The notes beneath the pieces are model-generated. The model had not been told where the DNA came from, did no database searches, and saw only the letters and a program-made list of their open reading frames with translations. Source: Kalaharituber pfeilii (lineage: Eukaryota > Ascomycota > Pezizomycetes > Pezizales > Pezizaceae). Taken from it: DNA of 64,000 nt. The stretch lies in contig WHUZ01000015.1 in the NCBI GenBank assembly GCA_015179045.1, positions 1 to 64,000 on the forward strand, given 5' to 3'. The translations under genes and the position numbers were made by a program. This document shows, piece after piece, positions 31,550 through 42,135 of the stretch (its first letter is position 1; the number at the start of each line of letters is the position of its first letter).

Positions 31550-32745
31550 CAATGAATCCAACAGGCCAGGCCGTGATCTGCATTGGACTGAAACCGCCTG
31601 GACCGGCCTGATCTACATGAACCAGGCCAACCAGGCCAGTCCAGGCCAATCAGGCCGGTCCAGGCCATTCAGGCCGGTTCAGGCCATTCAGGCCGGTTCA
31701 GGCCAATCAAACGAATCACTCCACAGCTATCCAAGGTGAATTGAGGCCAGCATTTACCAGATTGTTTGAGAATTTAAATGAGTAGAATCTCCCATATGTC
31801 TAGATTTTTAAACAGCAGCGGTCTACGACTCTTGTCAAGTATGTATCACACTTTGTATTCAAGTATATATACTAAGAAATATTTTAGAAATGATGGACCT
31901 TCCAGATAATACAACAGACTGGACTCAATTCTTCGATGATACCTGATGCGCAACTGTCAATTACTGATAGTGGAAATATCCAGGACTATTAAAATCTAAT
32001 TCACCTGGGTTAAATTCCAAAATCGCTTGAATTTACGTAAATGGCCTGGTCGGCCTGGTCTAGTGAGCGGCACGAGCTAGCTCGAGCCGAGCTGGAGGGT
32101 GAGCTCGAGCCAGCTCGTGAGTAAGTGAGCTCGGCTCGAGCTGGCTCGAGCTGGCGTGGCATGAGCTCGAGCCTGGATTGATTATATATATAATATTGAC
32201 AAACTAAACTAAACTAAGCTAAATTTTCATCTTTCTCACTACTATCAGCTGAATTGTGCATTTCGAAGTTGTTGGTAGGTCAGAATGAGCTCCAAGTCTC
32301 TAATTATTACTATATTAGGTATTTACAGTTTATGAAACCTTGCACTGGCTAAGCATTTTAGCGAGATGTCAAGAAAAACTCAAGCATGATCTTGGCTCGG
32401 CTCGTGCCGCTCACTAGCCTGGTCGGCCTGGACTGGCCTGGTCGGCCTGGACTGGCCTGGTCGGCCTGGACTGGCCTGAATGGCCTGGACCGGCCTGGTT
32501 GGCCTGGACCGGCCTGATTGGCCTGGACCGGCCTGATTGGCCTGGACCGGCCTGATTGGCCTGGACCGGCCTGATTGGCCTGGACCGGCCTGATTGGCCT
32601 GATTGTTTCAGGCCGCCTGGGCCGGTCCAGGCGGCCCTCACGGCCTGGCCTGATTGTTCAGGCCAGGCCAGGCCCAGAATTTCACAGTCCAGGCCAGTCC
32701 AGGCCTCCGGTTGGCCTGGCCTGGCCTGGCCTGTTGGATTCATTG
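31550..32745. mobile_element. GGCCTGG-rich terminal-repeat element, copy 2
   Basis: Outer inverted repeats of 23 bp start CAATGAATCCAACAGGCCAG (31550-31572; complement at 32723-32745). Inside are arrays of CCAGGCCGGT-type and GGCCTGGACC-type units and a unique core (31715-32035) matching copy 1 inverted. A hAT-type MITE (32061-32416) has landed in the right array. It splits the LINE-B coding region. No target duplication is evident outside the 23-bp repeats. Confidence 0.7.
32061..32416. mobile_element. hAT-type MITE, copy 2 (356 bp)
   Basis: Termini TAGTGAGCGGCACGAGC and GCTCGTGCCGCTCACTA are perfect inverted repeats. A perfect 8-bp duplication GCCTGGTC (32053-32060 and 32417-32424) supports hAT. 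Subterminal CTCGAGC / GAGCTCG words repeat many times, typical of transposase binding clusters. The core matches copy 1 (TTTATGAAACC, GGCTnAGCATTTTAGCGAG). Confidence 0.9.
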
Positions 32746-33124
32746 CTTGAATTTGCCACCGAGGGCTCTCCTGCTCCCTCCACTCTCCGTTTAGCCTCTC
32801 TACCTCCTTCTCTATTCCATCCCAATCAATACATACACTCTCCTCTTCCTCTCCCTCTCTTCTCTCCTCGAACTCTACAACTAGCACTGAATGATCCGAG
32901 CCTAGATCTAAGTACTCTAGCTCTACCCCCTCTACCCCCTAGTACCATACTAGATCGATTCTCGACTCTTTCAATCTTCCTTCCACCTCCCTCCTCCATG
33001 TCTCTACTCTCTTCTCAGCCAGGCCCAATCGCACTGCCTCCATTCTTTCTCTCAGGATTCTTCCTCTACTATCCTCCCCTGTCCCCTCTAAGCTCCACAT
33101 CTCACTATTACATTCTAGCCAACA

Positions 33125-34235
33125 ACTCCTGTAACCTGAGCTTAACTTAACAAGTATGACAGGTCTCCCTCACCGGTGTGAGACATAGCAACATGAGCTG
33201 AATTTGATAGACATGCCACGTCGGGTCCAATGGCGTGAGATGAGGCAGGATGAGTTAAATTTGGTAGATATGGCAGGTCCGGCCCCACGGCGTTAGGTGA
33301 GGCAGAATGAGCTTAATTTGAGAGGTATAGCAGGCTCTACTTACTGCCACGAGATGAGAACGAATGAGCTAAATTTGACAGATATTGCAGTCCTGACCTG
33401 ATGGAGTAGAATGAGCAGAATTGACAGGTATGACAGGTCCGGCAGATTCTACCCACTGGCGTACGTTGTAGCAGAACGAGCTGAGGTAGAATGAGTTGAA
33501 TTTGAAAGGTAGCATGTACGGCCCGACGGCGACAGATGAGGTGAATTTGACGTCTGGCCGTCTCGATCCGACGGCACGGAATGATGCAGGATGAGCTGAA
33601 TTTGACAGGTTTGGCAGGCCCTATTCAACGGCGCGACAACAGTCAGAATGATCTAAACCTGGCAGGCATGGTGGGCGCAACCTGTCGGCACGAGATGATG
33701 TAGAATGAGCTGAATTTGACAGGTTTGGCAGGCTCGATCTGGCAGCAGGAGATGAGGTAGAATGAGCTGAATTTGACGGGTATAGCAGGTACAGCTCGAC
33801 AGCGTGAGATGAGGGAAATTTGACACATATGGCCGGTGCGATCTGACGGCACGAGATGATGCAGAATGTGCTTAATTTGACAGGTATTGCAGGCCGACCT
33901 GATGGCATAGAATGAGCAGAATTTGACAAGTATGGCAGGTCTGGCCTGATGGCGTGAGATGAGGTAGAATGAGCTCAATTTCACAGACATGGCCAGCCCA
34001 ACCTAACCAAGCGAAATGAAGTAGAATGAGCTTAATTGGGCATGTATGGCAGACCTGACGCAAGGCACCAGATGATTCAGAATGAGCTGAATTTGACATG
34101 GATGGCAGGCCTGACCCGCCGGCGTGAGATGAGGTAGAATGAGATGAATTTGACAGGTATAGCAGGTACGGCCCGCCAGCATGAGATGAGGTGAAGTTGA
34201 CAGGTATGGCCGGCCCGACCCGAGGCACTCAGTAG
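33125..34235. repeat. Minisatellite array, ~60-70-bp unit
   Basis: Imperfect units contain GAATGAGCTnAATTTGACAG, a GGTATnGCAGGTCCGnCCCG segment and a nCGGCGTGAGATGAGGnA segment, repeated roughly 16 times with indels. A shorter array in reverse orientation at 44300-44640 shares the same terminal unit and flank (CCTGnAACCTGAGC). Long minus-strand frames across it are composition artefacts. Confidence 0.8.
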
Positions 34236-34680
34236 CCATTTCAACAGCAATCTCAGCAGCAATTTCAGTAGCCATTGAAGTAGCCATTTCAACGGCCATT
34301 CCAGCTATCATTTCATCAGCCATGTGGGTAGCCGTTTCAGTAGCCCTTTCAGTAGCCATTTCAACGGCCGTTTCATCAGCCATTTCAGTAGCCATTTCGG
34401 TAGCCATTTCATCATCTATTTCAGTAGCCATTTTGGCAGCCATTTGAGTGGCCTTTTGAGCAGCCCTTTCACCATTTCACCAGCCATTTCGGCAGCTATT
34501 TCGGTAACCGTTTTGGCAGCCATTTCTTTTCTTTTTTTTTTTTTTTTTTTTAAATCACATAACCCCGCTTGTAGCACTTGGCCATGGCAGGGTCCCTGGG
34601 CAAGCCCTCATAGCCCGGAGACAGGCTAAACTAACTTGGCAGCCATTTCGATAGCCATTTCGGTAGCCGACAGTAGGTCT
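34236..34680. repeat. Minisatellite, 15-bp-type unit (AGCCATTTCAGT variants)
   Basis: Runs of AGCCATTTCAGT(A/C) units in variable spacing, read on the minus strand as MATEMATEIA-type repeats. It is interrupted by the tail-B insertion at 34527-34635. Confidence 0.8.
34527..34635 (-). mobile_element. Tail-B retro-insertion, extended form (109 bp)
   Basis: Poly(T), then the complement of AGCCTGTCTCCGGGCTATGA...CCCAGGGACCCTGCCATGGC...GGGGTTATGTGATTT. Perfect 14-bp duplication TTGGCAGCCATTTC (34513-34526 and 34636-34649). It matches the LINE-B 3' end over ~85 nt. Confidence 0.9.
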
Positions 34681-34718
34681 GAGCCGACGGCGGGTCTTGG
34701 CATTTGTCCGAATTGAGA

Positions 34719-37700
34719 TTTTTTTTTTTTTTTTTTTTTTTATATCATTTAATCGCTTGCCGCCCTATGGGCTATGGCGATGTTGTGCTAGTTACATAAA
34801 AAGTGATTAGACTTTTCCCTTTCGTCGCTCCCCTGCTCACCCTCCTCACTCCTCCAACATTTGAAGAATTATGTCTAACTTGTCTCTCTCCCCTTCCCCC
34901 TTCTTCGGGGGATTCTTCACGTGCTCTTCCCCCCCTGGCCACCTCCTCTTCCAGACCCTGCACTCCCCCAGTAAATGGGCTTTCGTCTCCTCGGCTTCTC
35001 CGCACCATCTGCATTCCGGCCCATCCCCTTCACCGATCCTCCACCTCCACGCCCTCAGCCCCTTCCCTCCCAGGAGCCCCGCTATACGACTGACTCCCCT
35101 TCCTAATCTTTCTAGCGGTCTGTACGTCAGTTCTAACCTGTTCCTCTCTCCCGCTCTCTCTCTTCTGAGCCTCTGTCTCTGACCCGCCTCTGTGACCACC
35201 TCCGCTTTATATTGCAACGCTGTCCCCCAACCCGCCACCCTGTCTGCCTCTTCATTCCCTTCTATGCCTGCATGAGCCTTCACCCACATCACCGCTACAT
35301 CCACATCACCCCTCCTCACCCTCCTCTCCCAGGCTTCTCTCAACTTGTTCGTCGCCCCGTCGTGTGTTGGGTCTCCTCTCGATATCGCTCTCATTCTCCC
35401 AATCGCGTGTCTCGAGTCTGTCAGTATCAGCAACTCCCCCTCCACCCTCTCCATCACCTCGCTTATCGCTACCATCTCCGCGTCATTCACTGTAGCCTCT
35501 TCCCCCAGGTACTACGGGATCTTCTCTTGCCCCCAGCATGCTCCGGCTCCCGCTTTCCCCCCCCTCAGGCTCCCATCCGTGTAAACCGGGGTCCAACCCT
35601 CCTCCGTACTTTGACTTATATGTCTCTCCCACTCCCCTCTCTCCGCCCCCCTATGTAAGGAAGGGAGCACCGCCAACGGCATCCCCTCCCCATACGATAG
35701 GGAGCCCCTCAGGTACTCTTTCTCCTTGTCCTCTCTCCCCATCCTCTCCCCTCAAACCTCAACGCCCTAGCCTCCACCCTCGTCGACTCCCATCTCACAA
35801 ACGTCTCCACCGACTCTAAATTTGACAATCCCTCCACGACGTCGCGTCTCGTCCCCCATGGTGCCCCGATTATGCTTCTTGCCACCGTATACTGCCATCT
35901 CTCCATATCCCTCAGCTTCTTCTCCCTCGGGGCCCCGTGTGCATATTCGTACCACGCCCAAGCCCCCCACATCGCCACTGTTCTTGCCACCCCGGTGTAG
36001 ATCTGTCTCCTCTTATTCGGTTCCAGTCGCGGCAGTCTCGCTGCGGTGGCCCAGAGCGCCTTCCCCAGATTCAGTCTGTTTCTGTGATGTTCGTCGAATT
36101 TCATTTCCCAATCCACCCTCAAGCCCACCAGTCTATATGTCTTTCCCTTCACCCCGACCACCAGAGTCTCCTCCTTTTCCTCGTCCATTTCGAAACCCTC
36201 CTCTCCCGCGTCTCTCCGTAATGCTCGCCTGTGCTCTCTTATCTTCCTCTTCAGCGCCACCAAGCTCTTGTCCGCGATCACACTGTGGAAGTCGTCCACA
36301 TACGTTCTCGTGAACTCCCTCCTCCCCGTCTTCTCAGCAACCGGGGCCACCCCTACCAGGAACAACACCGGCGATATCGGAGATCCTTGAGGGGCGCCGT
36401 CTGTCATGGTGAACTCCGCCCGCCTCTCCCCATCCCACGATATCCCACATCTGGTCGGCCTCAAAAAGTTGTCCACAAACGCTGCCAGGTTCCTGTCCAC
36501 CTCCTCGATCCGTCTCACGACTCTCTCCCTCCTCACGTGATTGAACGCCGACTTTATATCATCCCCCACCAGCGCCACCCACTTCCCCTCCCCCAACTTC
36601 CCTTCCACCTCCTTCAAAACCTGTCTCTGCAAATCCTCCGCCCCTCTTCTGGGTCTCCCCCCCAACTGGGAGTCGCAAAATAACACATCGTGTCTCTGTA
36701 ATCTGTCCGCCACCACCTTCTGTCCTAATTTCGCCACCGTGTTGAGCAGAGTGATCGGTCTCCAACTCGACGGGAGGTCCCTCGGCTTCCCCTTCTTCCT
36801 CGTCATAACCACCTCGAACCCCTTCCCTAACTCGTAGTCCCCGTTTATGTAGTCCACTATCCTCTCCCTCACCGCCGCGAATAACTTCGTCCCTCTCAAC
36901 ATCTTCAAAAGCCCGTACTGAATTCCGTCCGGGCCTGGAGCCGACCTCGATTTCGTCTTGGATAGCGCTCTGTCTATCGCTGCTCTCGCCTCCTCCCTCT
37001 CCATCAGTCTACCCTCTGGCTTCCTCGGCTCCTCCTGCTCCTGCTCCCTCAACCCGGTAACGAAGTGTCTCTCTATCAACTTCTCCGCAACCTCCTGATC
37101 CGAGCCTTCGATTCCCATCAGCTCCCTGACCCTGAATGGATCTCTGGCTAGCCTGAATATGTCCCAAGGAGACGTGACCCTCTCCTCCTCCACCCAGTCT
37201 TCCCAGAACTTCTTTTTCTTCTCCCTTATCAACTCCCTGAACGCTCTCCTAGCCTCCGATCTGGTCTTCGCGTCAAATCCGTTCCCCTTCCTCAACATGT
37301 ACCTCACCATTCGCCTCTTCTCCTTCACCTCTCTATCGAACCACCTCTTTGACCTCTCTGATATCCGAGCCTCTTTCGTGAACATCTCGCTTAACTTCCT
37401 CAATACTACATAGGCGTCTGTCCCCTCTCTGAGCTCCTTATCCCCCCATCTCTCCACAAACTCGTCCCACTTCTCCCAGTCTGTCACCCTAATAGTCCTC
37501 TCTGCTGGTACTTGTCCTGTCGACCATGTGCCCACCAGCATCGCGTGGTCCGAGCCCGCTATCCATGTCACCCCCTCGAGGCTCCACTCCCCTTCTCTCG
37601 CAAATACTAAGTCCAGTAGTGCCGCCCGTCTCACTCCCTCCACCACCCTTGACCAGGTCTGAACTGTTCTGCCGATTCTCTGTCTCAATCCCCAAACCTC

Positions 37701-37858
37701 CATCCTACTCTTGAGCCTCTCCCCTCGCGTCTCCTGCTTGTCTGACCACTCCTCGTCATGGCTGTTACAGTCTCCTATCAGCAGGTCCGATCCCCCTATC
37801 AAATCTAGCTCCTCTTCTACGTCTGTCTCCCTGTTCCAATATACTCCCGTCACCCTCC
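34719..37858 (-). mobile_element. LINE-A, longest copy (3.14 kb, 5' truncated)
   Basis: Perfect 13-bp duplication GTCCGAATTGAGA (34706-34718 and 37859-37871). On the minus strand it starts inside the endonuclease domain and runs to the AT-type tail and poly(A). It defines the family: Tad1-like order EN-RT-RNase H-CCHC finger. Confidence 0.95.
34846..37853 (-). pseudogene. LINE-A ORF2: endonuclease, reverse transcriptase, RNase H, finger
   Basis: The largest frame (37853-35709, 714 aa) carries endonuclease motifs GDCNSHDEEW and AGSDHAMLVG, then RT: SSWRPITLLNTVAKL, DDIKSAFNHV, GAPQGSPISPVLF and the catalytic RTYVDDFHSVIADK, followed by the thumb/linker to VVEGLSNLESVETFVRW. A frameshift near 35720 moves coding to 35742-35512 (YLRGSLSYGE..., VYTDGSLRGG), and another near 35500 to 35490-34846 (NDAEMVAISEV, ILTDSRH, GNEEADRVAG, finger CRWCGEAEETKAHLLGEC, end ILQMLEE*). 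Two shifts outside the RT make it inactive; the RT itself looks intact. It performs target-primed reverse transcription in active relatives. Confidence 0.9.
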
Positions 37859-38104
37859 GTCCGAATTGAGACGAAAAACCCTGGGCAGCTTGTAATCAAC
37901 CCATCCACTCCTCAGCAAAGCTGAGTTCTCTCTGGGCACTGCCCTGGGAGCCATGACAAGACTACTAACTATATAGCAGCATATTGATGGAAGATAGACG
38001 GAAATGATTTGGGCAGGCGGGAAAATGCCCAATTATTTCCCAGGCTGCGAGATATTTTCTACAGTATCTAATTGATATCAATACTCATTTCCATTGCTAA
38101 CTCC

Positions 38105-38560
38105 AGGAGGCGAACCGGGAGAGAGCGAGAGAGAGAGATAGGCTAAAACTAGCGTATCGGCCCCTACAAAGGCTCGGACACCAGGTTACAAGACTGGCAG
38201 GCCTATTGGGGGGGAAAGGGCTGCGAGCGTGGAGACACCGGATAGGGGAGGAGCCCGACCCGAATTGCCGCTGGTGCGGAGAGGCGGAAGAAACGACGAA
38301 ACACTTAATTGAAGAGTGCAGAGTATGGCGCCGGAGATGGCCCGGAGGCATGGAGGACATCAGACGCCCTTCGGGGGGGGGAAGAGGACCCGCTACAGAA
38401 ATGGATGAGGATGTTAGGAGAGGACTGAACGAGGACCTGATTTCATTCCAAATTTTCTAGTCTCATCTTTCTTTATACTACGTTTGCATGTAACTAAAAC
38501 CTCGCCATAGCCCCTAGGGCGGCCTGCGAGTAATGATATTAAAAAAAAAAAAAAAAAAAA
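38105..38560 (+). mobile_element. LINE-A 3' fragment (456 bp) inside the duplicated block
   Basis: Perfect 11-bp duplication TTGCTAACTCC (38094-38104 and 38561-38571). It encodes EANRERARERDRLKLAYRPL and the finger CRWCGEAEETTKHLIEEC, ending in tail-A and poly(A). The partner block gives the empty site. Confidence 0.95.
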
Positions 38561-38891
38561 TTGCTAACTCCGAACATATATATAGGAATGTGAACGCTGA
38601 AAAAGAACAGAAATCAAATAATAAGTGTTTTCACACATGAGTCTGACAACAAGTAATAACAAAAAAAAAAAAAAAAAAAAAAAAAAAACTGCAAACAATA
38701 CTTAACGGACGAGCCTTGCTCAACGACTAAAGAATCCAAATCTAAACTCTACAATGGGTAATTTCTGCATTAACCACTTCCAGTCCATGGAGAATCGTTT
38801 CTTTCGCAACTCTATCCCCGATTTCAGGCAATGGAATGAGAGATGTAGGTGTCAATTGCCTCTAAAAATGTGCCATCCAAAACGTGGCCAC

Positions 38892-39524
38892 CTATGAATG
38901 TCGAGAATTGGTTAAGGGGAGGGCGAGAGTTTCATTGCTTACGATGTCCTGGAGTTCTAAAGGTCTCCTCATTTCCATGCTCGAAGTGTTCAACAACCTC
39001 ATTGTTGATGTTAATGATATCATGCTATACTGACCTGTTACCTGTGTTTGTAACAGTTCGTTTAGCTGGTTCTGAATTTGATGCACTGCAAGACAAGTTG
39101 CAATATTTAAGCTCATATTGAGAGTTCCTGAGTGACGCGCAAGGGCTGAACACAGCCTCTTAACATCATCTGACCGTCGCATCCATCGAAAGCGAGTAAG
39201 AACCCTGGCAATTTTATTGCCATTGTGAGGAATGTAGATCTTAAGCAGCATGGCTTTGATCTCGTTGATGATAGTCATGCAACGGGAAAGGGTGGGGACT
39301 AGTTCTGTGGACAGAGTATGTGGGAGCAAGGGACGTGGAGTTGTAATATAGCTTAAAAGACGCAGGAGGATTAAGTTGAGGGAGAAGAGCTCAGAGGTTA
39401 TGGAGTTAAGCTCGGCTGCAGAATTCAGGTAGTCAGTTAAGAGCTCGCCGAGGAAGCTGTAGAGTTTGGCGCCAGCTGTGTAGAGCCCAACAATGATGCT
39501 GGCTAGGCCCAATGGTTCTGCCAT
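38892..39524 (-). CDS. PigL_N-like (PF17111-type) helical protein, 210 aa
   Basis: Intact frame from MAEPLGLASIIVGLYTAGAK to LTNSRHS*. The N-terminus (MAxPLxxAxxIVGLxTAGxKxxxxL) matches the fungal N-terminal domain found alone or ahead of ankyrin/NACHT domains in STAND-like proteins. The remainder is predicted helical: ELNSITSELFSLNLILLRLL, IINEIKAMLLK, then SLNIATCLAVHQIQNQLNELL. No effector or ankyrin part follows. It may be a small incompatibility-type regulator or a truncated receptor. A frameshifted twin lies at 24138-24760. No intron is needed. Confidence 0.7.
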   Translation of the reverse strand: MAEPLGLASIIVGLYTAGAKLYSFLGELLTDYLNSAAELNSITSELFSLNLILLRLLSYITTPRPLLPHTLSTELVPTLSRCMTIINEIKAMLLKIYIPHNGNKIARVLTRFRWMRRSDDVKRLCSALARHSGTLNMSLNIATCLAVHQIQNQLNELLQTQVTGQYSMISLTSTMRLLNTSSMEMRRPLELQDIVSNETLALPLTNSRHS

Positions 39525-39546
39525 GTCGAGGGAACTCGTTGTAAGA

Positions 39547-40053
39547 TATTTTTTTTTTCCTTTTTTTGTTTTTTTATCTTTTTTTTCCTTTCTTCGCTTA
39601 ACCGGTTATCGAGTAAAATTGCTGATAGTGTTCGGATGTTGCGCCGGTTGTTGCTTTTTTTTGTGATATCTATAAAACAGAACAATGGAATGAAGAGCAT
39701 AAGCACACCAAAAAAACAAAAGAAACAAAAAAAAAGAAACAAGATAATGCAAACAGTAAGCAAAGACTGAGTAGAACGTGCACGGTCGAATATTACAGAA
39801 CATTCATAAAATACAACGAAGATATTCATCCCTCGCAAACTTATTATGGGGCGGATGCTAGAAATGATCATATGTGAAAGCAAAAAAAACAAAATAAATA
39901 TGAAATACAATACTACTCCTGTAAACTTAAAACAGCGGGAAACCAAAAAAGGGCCTCGGCCCTTCTTTTTCTTTTGTTAAGCCATGGCTCGTGTCGCTCT
40001 CTCTTGAAAACGTAACGAGGAGCGACGTGGTGGAGGGATTCGTAGTCTTGATA
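39547..40053. other. A/T-rich region, nothing recognised
   Basis: Poly(T)- and poly(A)-interrupted sequence. The minus-strand frame 39503-39946 is Phe-rich from poly(A) and not convincing as a gene. Confidence 0.4.
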
Positions 40054-40422
40054 TCAATACACATATTCATACAGCGCAAGGAAAATTCTCCCTAATCGAC
40101 ATGGCGAAGGGGGTGACCACAGAGAGGCTGGGAGAGGGGAAACGGAGGAAGTATTGGAGCGTTGCTTGTTGAGAAGGAACTGAGAGCCTGGAGGTGGAAG
40201 GTCAACGACAACGTTGCTGGGGGCAACCAGAGTCCGGGCAGTGCGGACAGGAAGAGATGTCTGGACATATTTTGCGGCGGTACAGGGCAGGAAGGGCGTG
40301 GTTAATCCAGGAGGACGAGAGGTCCTGCTGTACCCCTCAGGGGGTTGACAGGAAGCAGTAAGAGCTACAAACGTTAACGGATGGCTAGGAGCTGGCGGGT
40401 TCAGGTCGAGAGAGCGAGTCAT
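40054..40422 (-). CDS. Hypothetical protein, 122 aa, unsupported by homology
   Basis: Complete open frame MTRSLDLNPPAPSHPLTF...LALYEYVY*, Pro/Ser/Thr-rich. No domain recognised, no membrane segment or signal peptide. It could be chance. Confidence 0.2.
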   Translation of the reverse strand: MTRSLDLNPPAPSHPLTFVALTASCQPPEGYSRTSRPPGLTTPFLPCTAAKYVQTSLPVRTARTLVAPSNVVVDLPPPGSQFLLNKQRSNTSSVSPLPASLWSPPSPCRLGRIFLALYEYVY

Positions 40423-40906
40423 TTTGAAAGTCTAGGTTATTCCTGCTTGATACGTATTTCCTTCGTTAGCGCATGCGCGTATTCAATTTTGTTTTTGTTT
40501 TTTTCAAAAAAAAAAAAAAAAAAAGAGAGAGAGCAAGAGTCTACAGACTTAGGATAGGATAGTTGCAGATCTGCTGTTTGCGTAAAGGAAAATTGGATGG
40601 CGATGCTTTGTGACTGGAATGGTTCGGTAGCTCCTGTATTTGTGCACAGTCCTAGCGGCATTAGAGGACAATGGAATTCCAGAGTCTGACAATGCTGGAG
40701 CCAGAGGTTGACGGTTCGAGAGGTGATAATGAAGGGTGCTCAATTGCAAGTTGAGGAGACTTGATGGTTATATATCTAATTTCCAGTGGTTCAAGGTCCC
40801 ACACAACATCAGTTAATTGTAAAAGAAGTATTCGTGACTGCTTCGCCTCTCTCTGCTGGTACAGGGAATAAGGTTGCATTTCCCCTCGGCTCCACGTCCC
40901 CAGTGT

Positions 40907-40966
40907 GCCCTGCCTTGGCGAATAGCTGCACGCGGGGTCACGTGAAAAAAAAAAAAAAAAAAAAAA
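40907..40966 (+). mobile_element. Tail-B short retro-insertion, B1 core (60 bp)
   Basis: Starts GCCCTGCCTTGGCGAATAGC, ends GGGGTCACGTGA and A23. Perfect 13-bp duplication ACGTCCCCAGTGT (40894-40906 and 40967-40979). Confidence 0.95.
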
Positions 40967-40984
40967 ACGTCCCCAGTGTATTGA

Positions 40985-41760
40985 CAGGATGTAACTTTGT
41001 CCATGTGTATGCACCTCCATTATGAATGCACTAAGCACTAAGGAAGCAGCCATGCGTTTTACACATCTCTGGTCTCGTAAACCAGCATGCAAGTAATGAT
41101 ATGAGAAGACAAAAAAAAAAACACATCTCCTAGAGCTGCGCATAACTGGCAGTACTACTTGTTGAGCTGTAATCTATAATAGCACAGACATTAACCACTC
41201 GGTAGGCCGTGTAAATAGCGTGTCATAACTCCGCCTCCGCGCTTGTCAATGTTGTGAGGCGGAGCAAAACCCGCTTGGCTTTTCTAGTGTTACCACATCA
41301 AATGCGGGGTACAAGGATTAGGGAGCCTAATTCTTGCATCCGTACGTACTTGTATGTACCTCTATGGTGAATGCACTGAGCAGGCAGTCACACATTTTAC
41401 ACAGCCTGTCCCTAAGGCAGTGTATGATATATGGAAAGGCAAATCTCCTCCTAAAGTTGCGGCAATCAATAACCGATAGTAGTACTTGCTGAGCTGTAAT
41501 CTATGGCACAGACATTAATCACTTGGCAGGCTGTGTCAATAGTGTCGTAACTCCGCATTCATCTTCTCCCGGCTTGTCATAATTGTCAGGTGGAGAAAAA
41601 ATTCGATTGGCTTCTCTAATGTTATGCTAGCACAAGGTACAATAACATGGAAGCCTAATTCTGGGATCTGTACATATGTACCTCTAGCATGAATGCACCC
41701 GGCAGGTACACATACTGTATGCATTAAAACGGCTGGCAGAGCTGTTATCTGTGTTGTCGC
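40985..41760 (+). repeat. Tandem repeat, ~345-bp unit, 2-3 copies
   Basis: Markers recur at similar spacing: ATGAATGCACTAAG / GTGAATGCACTGAG / ATGAATGCACCCGG (41020, 41362, 41693), GAGCTGTAATCTAT (41156, 41501), and GGCTTnTCTAnTGTTA (41278, 41609). The third unit is partial. Tail-A (41070-41120) interrupts the first unit and tail-B (41774-41830) follows the last. No ORF. Confidence 0.7.
41070..41120 (+). mobile_element. Tail-A variant short retro-insertion (51 bp)
   Basis: TGGTCTCGTAAACCAGCATG then CAAGTAATGATATGAGAAGAC and A11. Perfect 9-bp duplication ACACATCTC (41061-41069 and 41121-41129). The hairpin is heavily diverged but a TGGT...ACCA stem remains; the tandem sister unit lacks it. 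Confidence 0.75.
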
Positions 41761-41773
41761 AGATATTAATGAC

Positions 41774-41830
41774 GCCCTGCCATGGCGAACAGCTACAAGC
41801 GGGGTCACGTGAAAAAAAAAAAAAAAAAAA
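41774..41830 (+). mobile_element. Tail-B short retro-insertion, B1 core (57 bp)
   Basis: Starts GCCCTGCCATGGCGAACAGC and ends GGGGTCACGTGA plus poly(A). Perfect 13-bp duplication AGATATTAATGAC (41761-41773 and 41831-41843). Confidence 0.95.
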
Positions 41831-42135
41831 AGATATTAATGACTCCACCAGTTGGCAGCCACACCTAATCCCTGGTACAGGTGACCCTGGCTATACTGAA
41901 CCCCTTTTTGTTAGAACCTGTGAAGAGACGAGCGACAGGTAAAGAAAGTGCCCTCGCTACATTGAAAACTGTTTATAGTAACAAAAATCAGTCTGATTCT
42001 TGCCCTTCATTATAGGTAGTGTCACCTGTAGGAGGATATATCAGCCTTATTCGGGGATCTATCTCTTGGCCGTGTGGGAAGTCAATTCCTTAGGACGACA
42101 GGCTGGAGCGGACTCGGCTTCTACTCTACTAATAT

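Larger units (their letters stand above)
28200..33120 (-). mobile_element. LINE-B relic, heavily interrupted
   Basis: A second LINE family on the minus strand. From 5' to 3': endonuclease end with DLGSDHSVLVVEF (about 32880), a middle section broken by the GGCCTGG element (31550-32745) and solo LTR (31144-31363), RNase H start AILFSDSSKIENSKMRVG (about 30800) and LLVCLDFEAAV, RNase H end VWVKAHIGIADNK (split by nested LINE-A), a finger CSCGEVQMG*HLAFQC (about 28660), then a 3' UTR and a terminus identical in type to tail-B. The terminus identifies LINE-B as the likely source family of all tail-B insertions. RT is mostly missing. Outer limits are approximate. Confidence 0.7.
37931..39546. repeat. 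Duplicated block, copy 2 (partner 23303-24783)
   Basis: Starts ACTGCCCTGGGAGCCATGAC and ends near GGGAACTCGTTGTAAGATA. It holds the intact PigL_N-like gene and a LINE-A insertion (38105-38560), and lacks the MITE and poly(T) insertion of copy 1. Both copies abut T-rich runs. The left edge resembles a degraded tail-A in antisense. Confidence 0.85.

Noticed and set aside
30667..31611. 314-aa plus-strand frame rich in Leu/Ser/Pro
   Set aside because: It is antisense to the LINE-B relic and crosses a solo LTR; composition artefact.
33125..34235. Possible CRISPR-like array
   Set aside because: Units are contiguous, imperfect and lack unique spacers; this is a minisatellite in a eukaryote.
33621..34443. 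Several 100-146-aa minus-strand frames
   Set aside because: They lie in minisatellite arrays and repeat with the array unit; no independent support for coding.
34871..37413. Plus-strand frames of 84-163 aa across 34.9-37.4 kb
   Set aside because: They are antisense shadows of the LINE-A ORF2.
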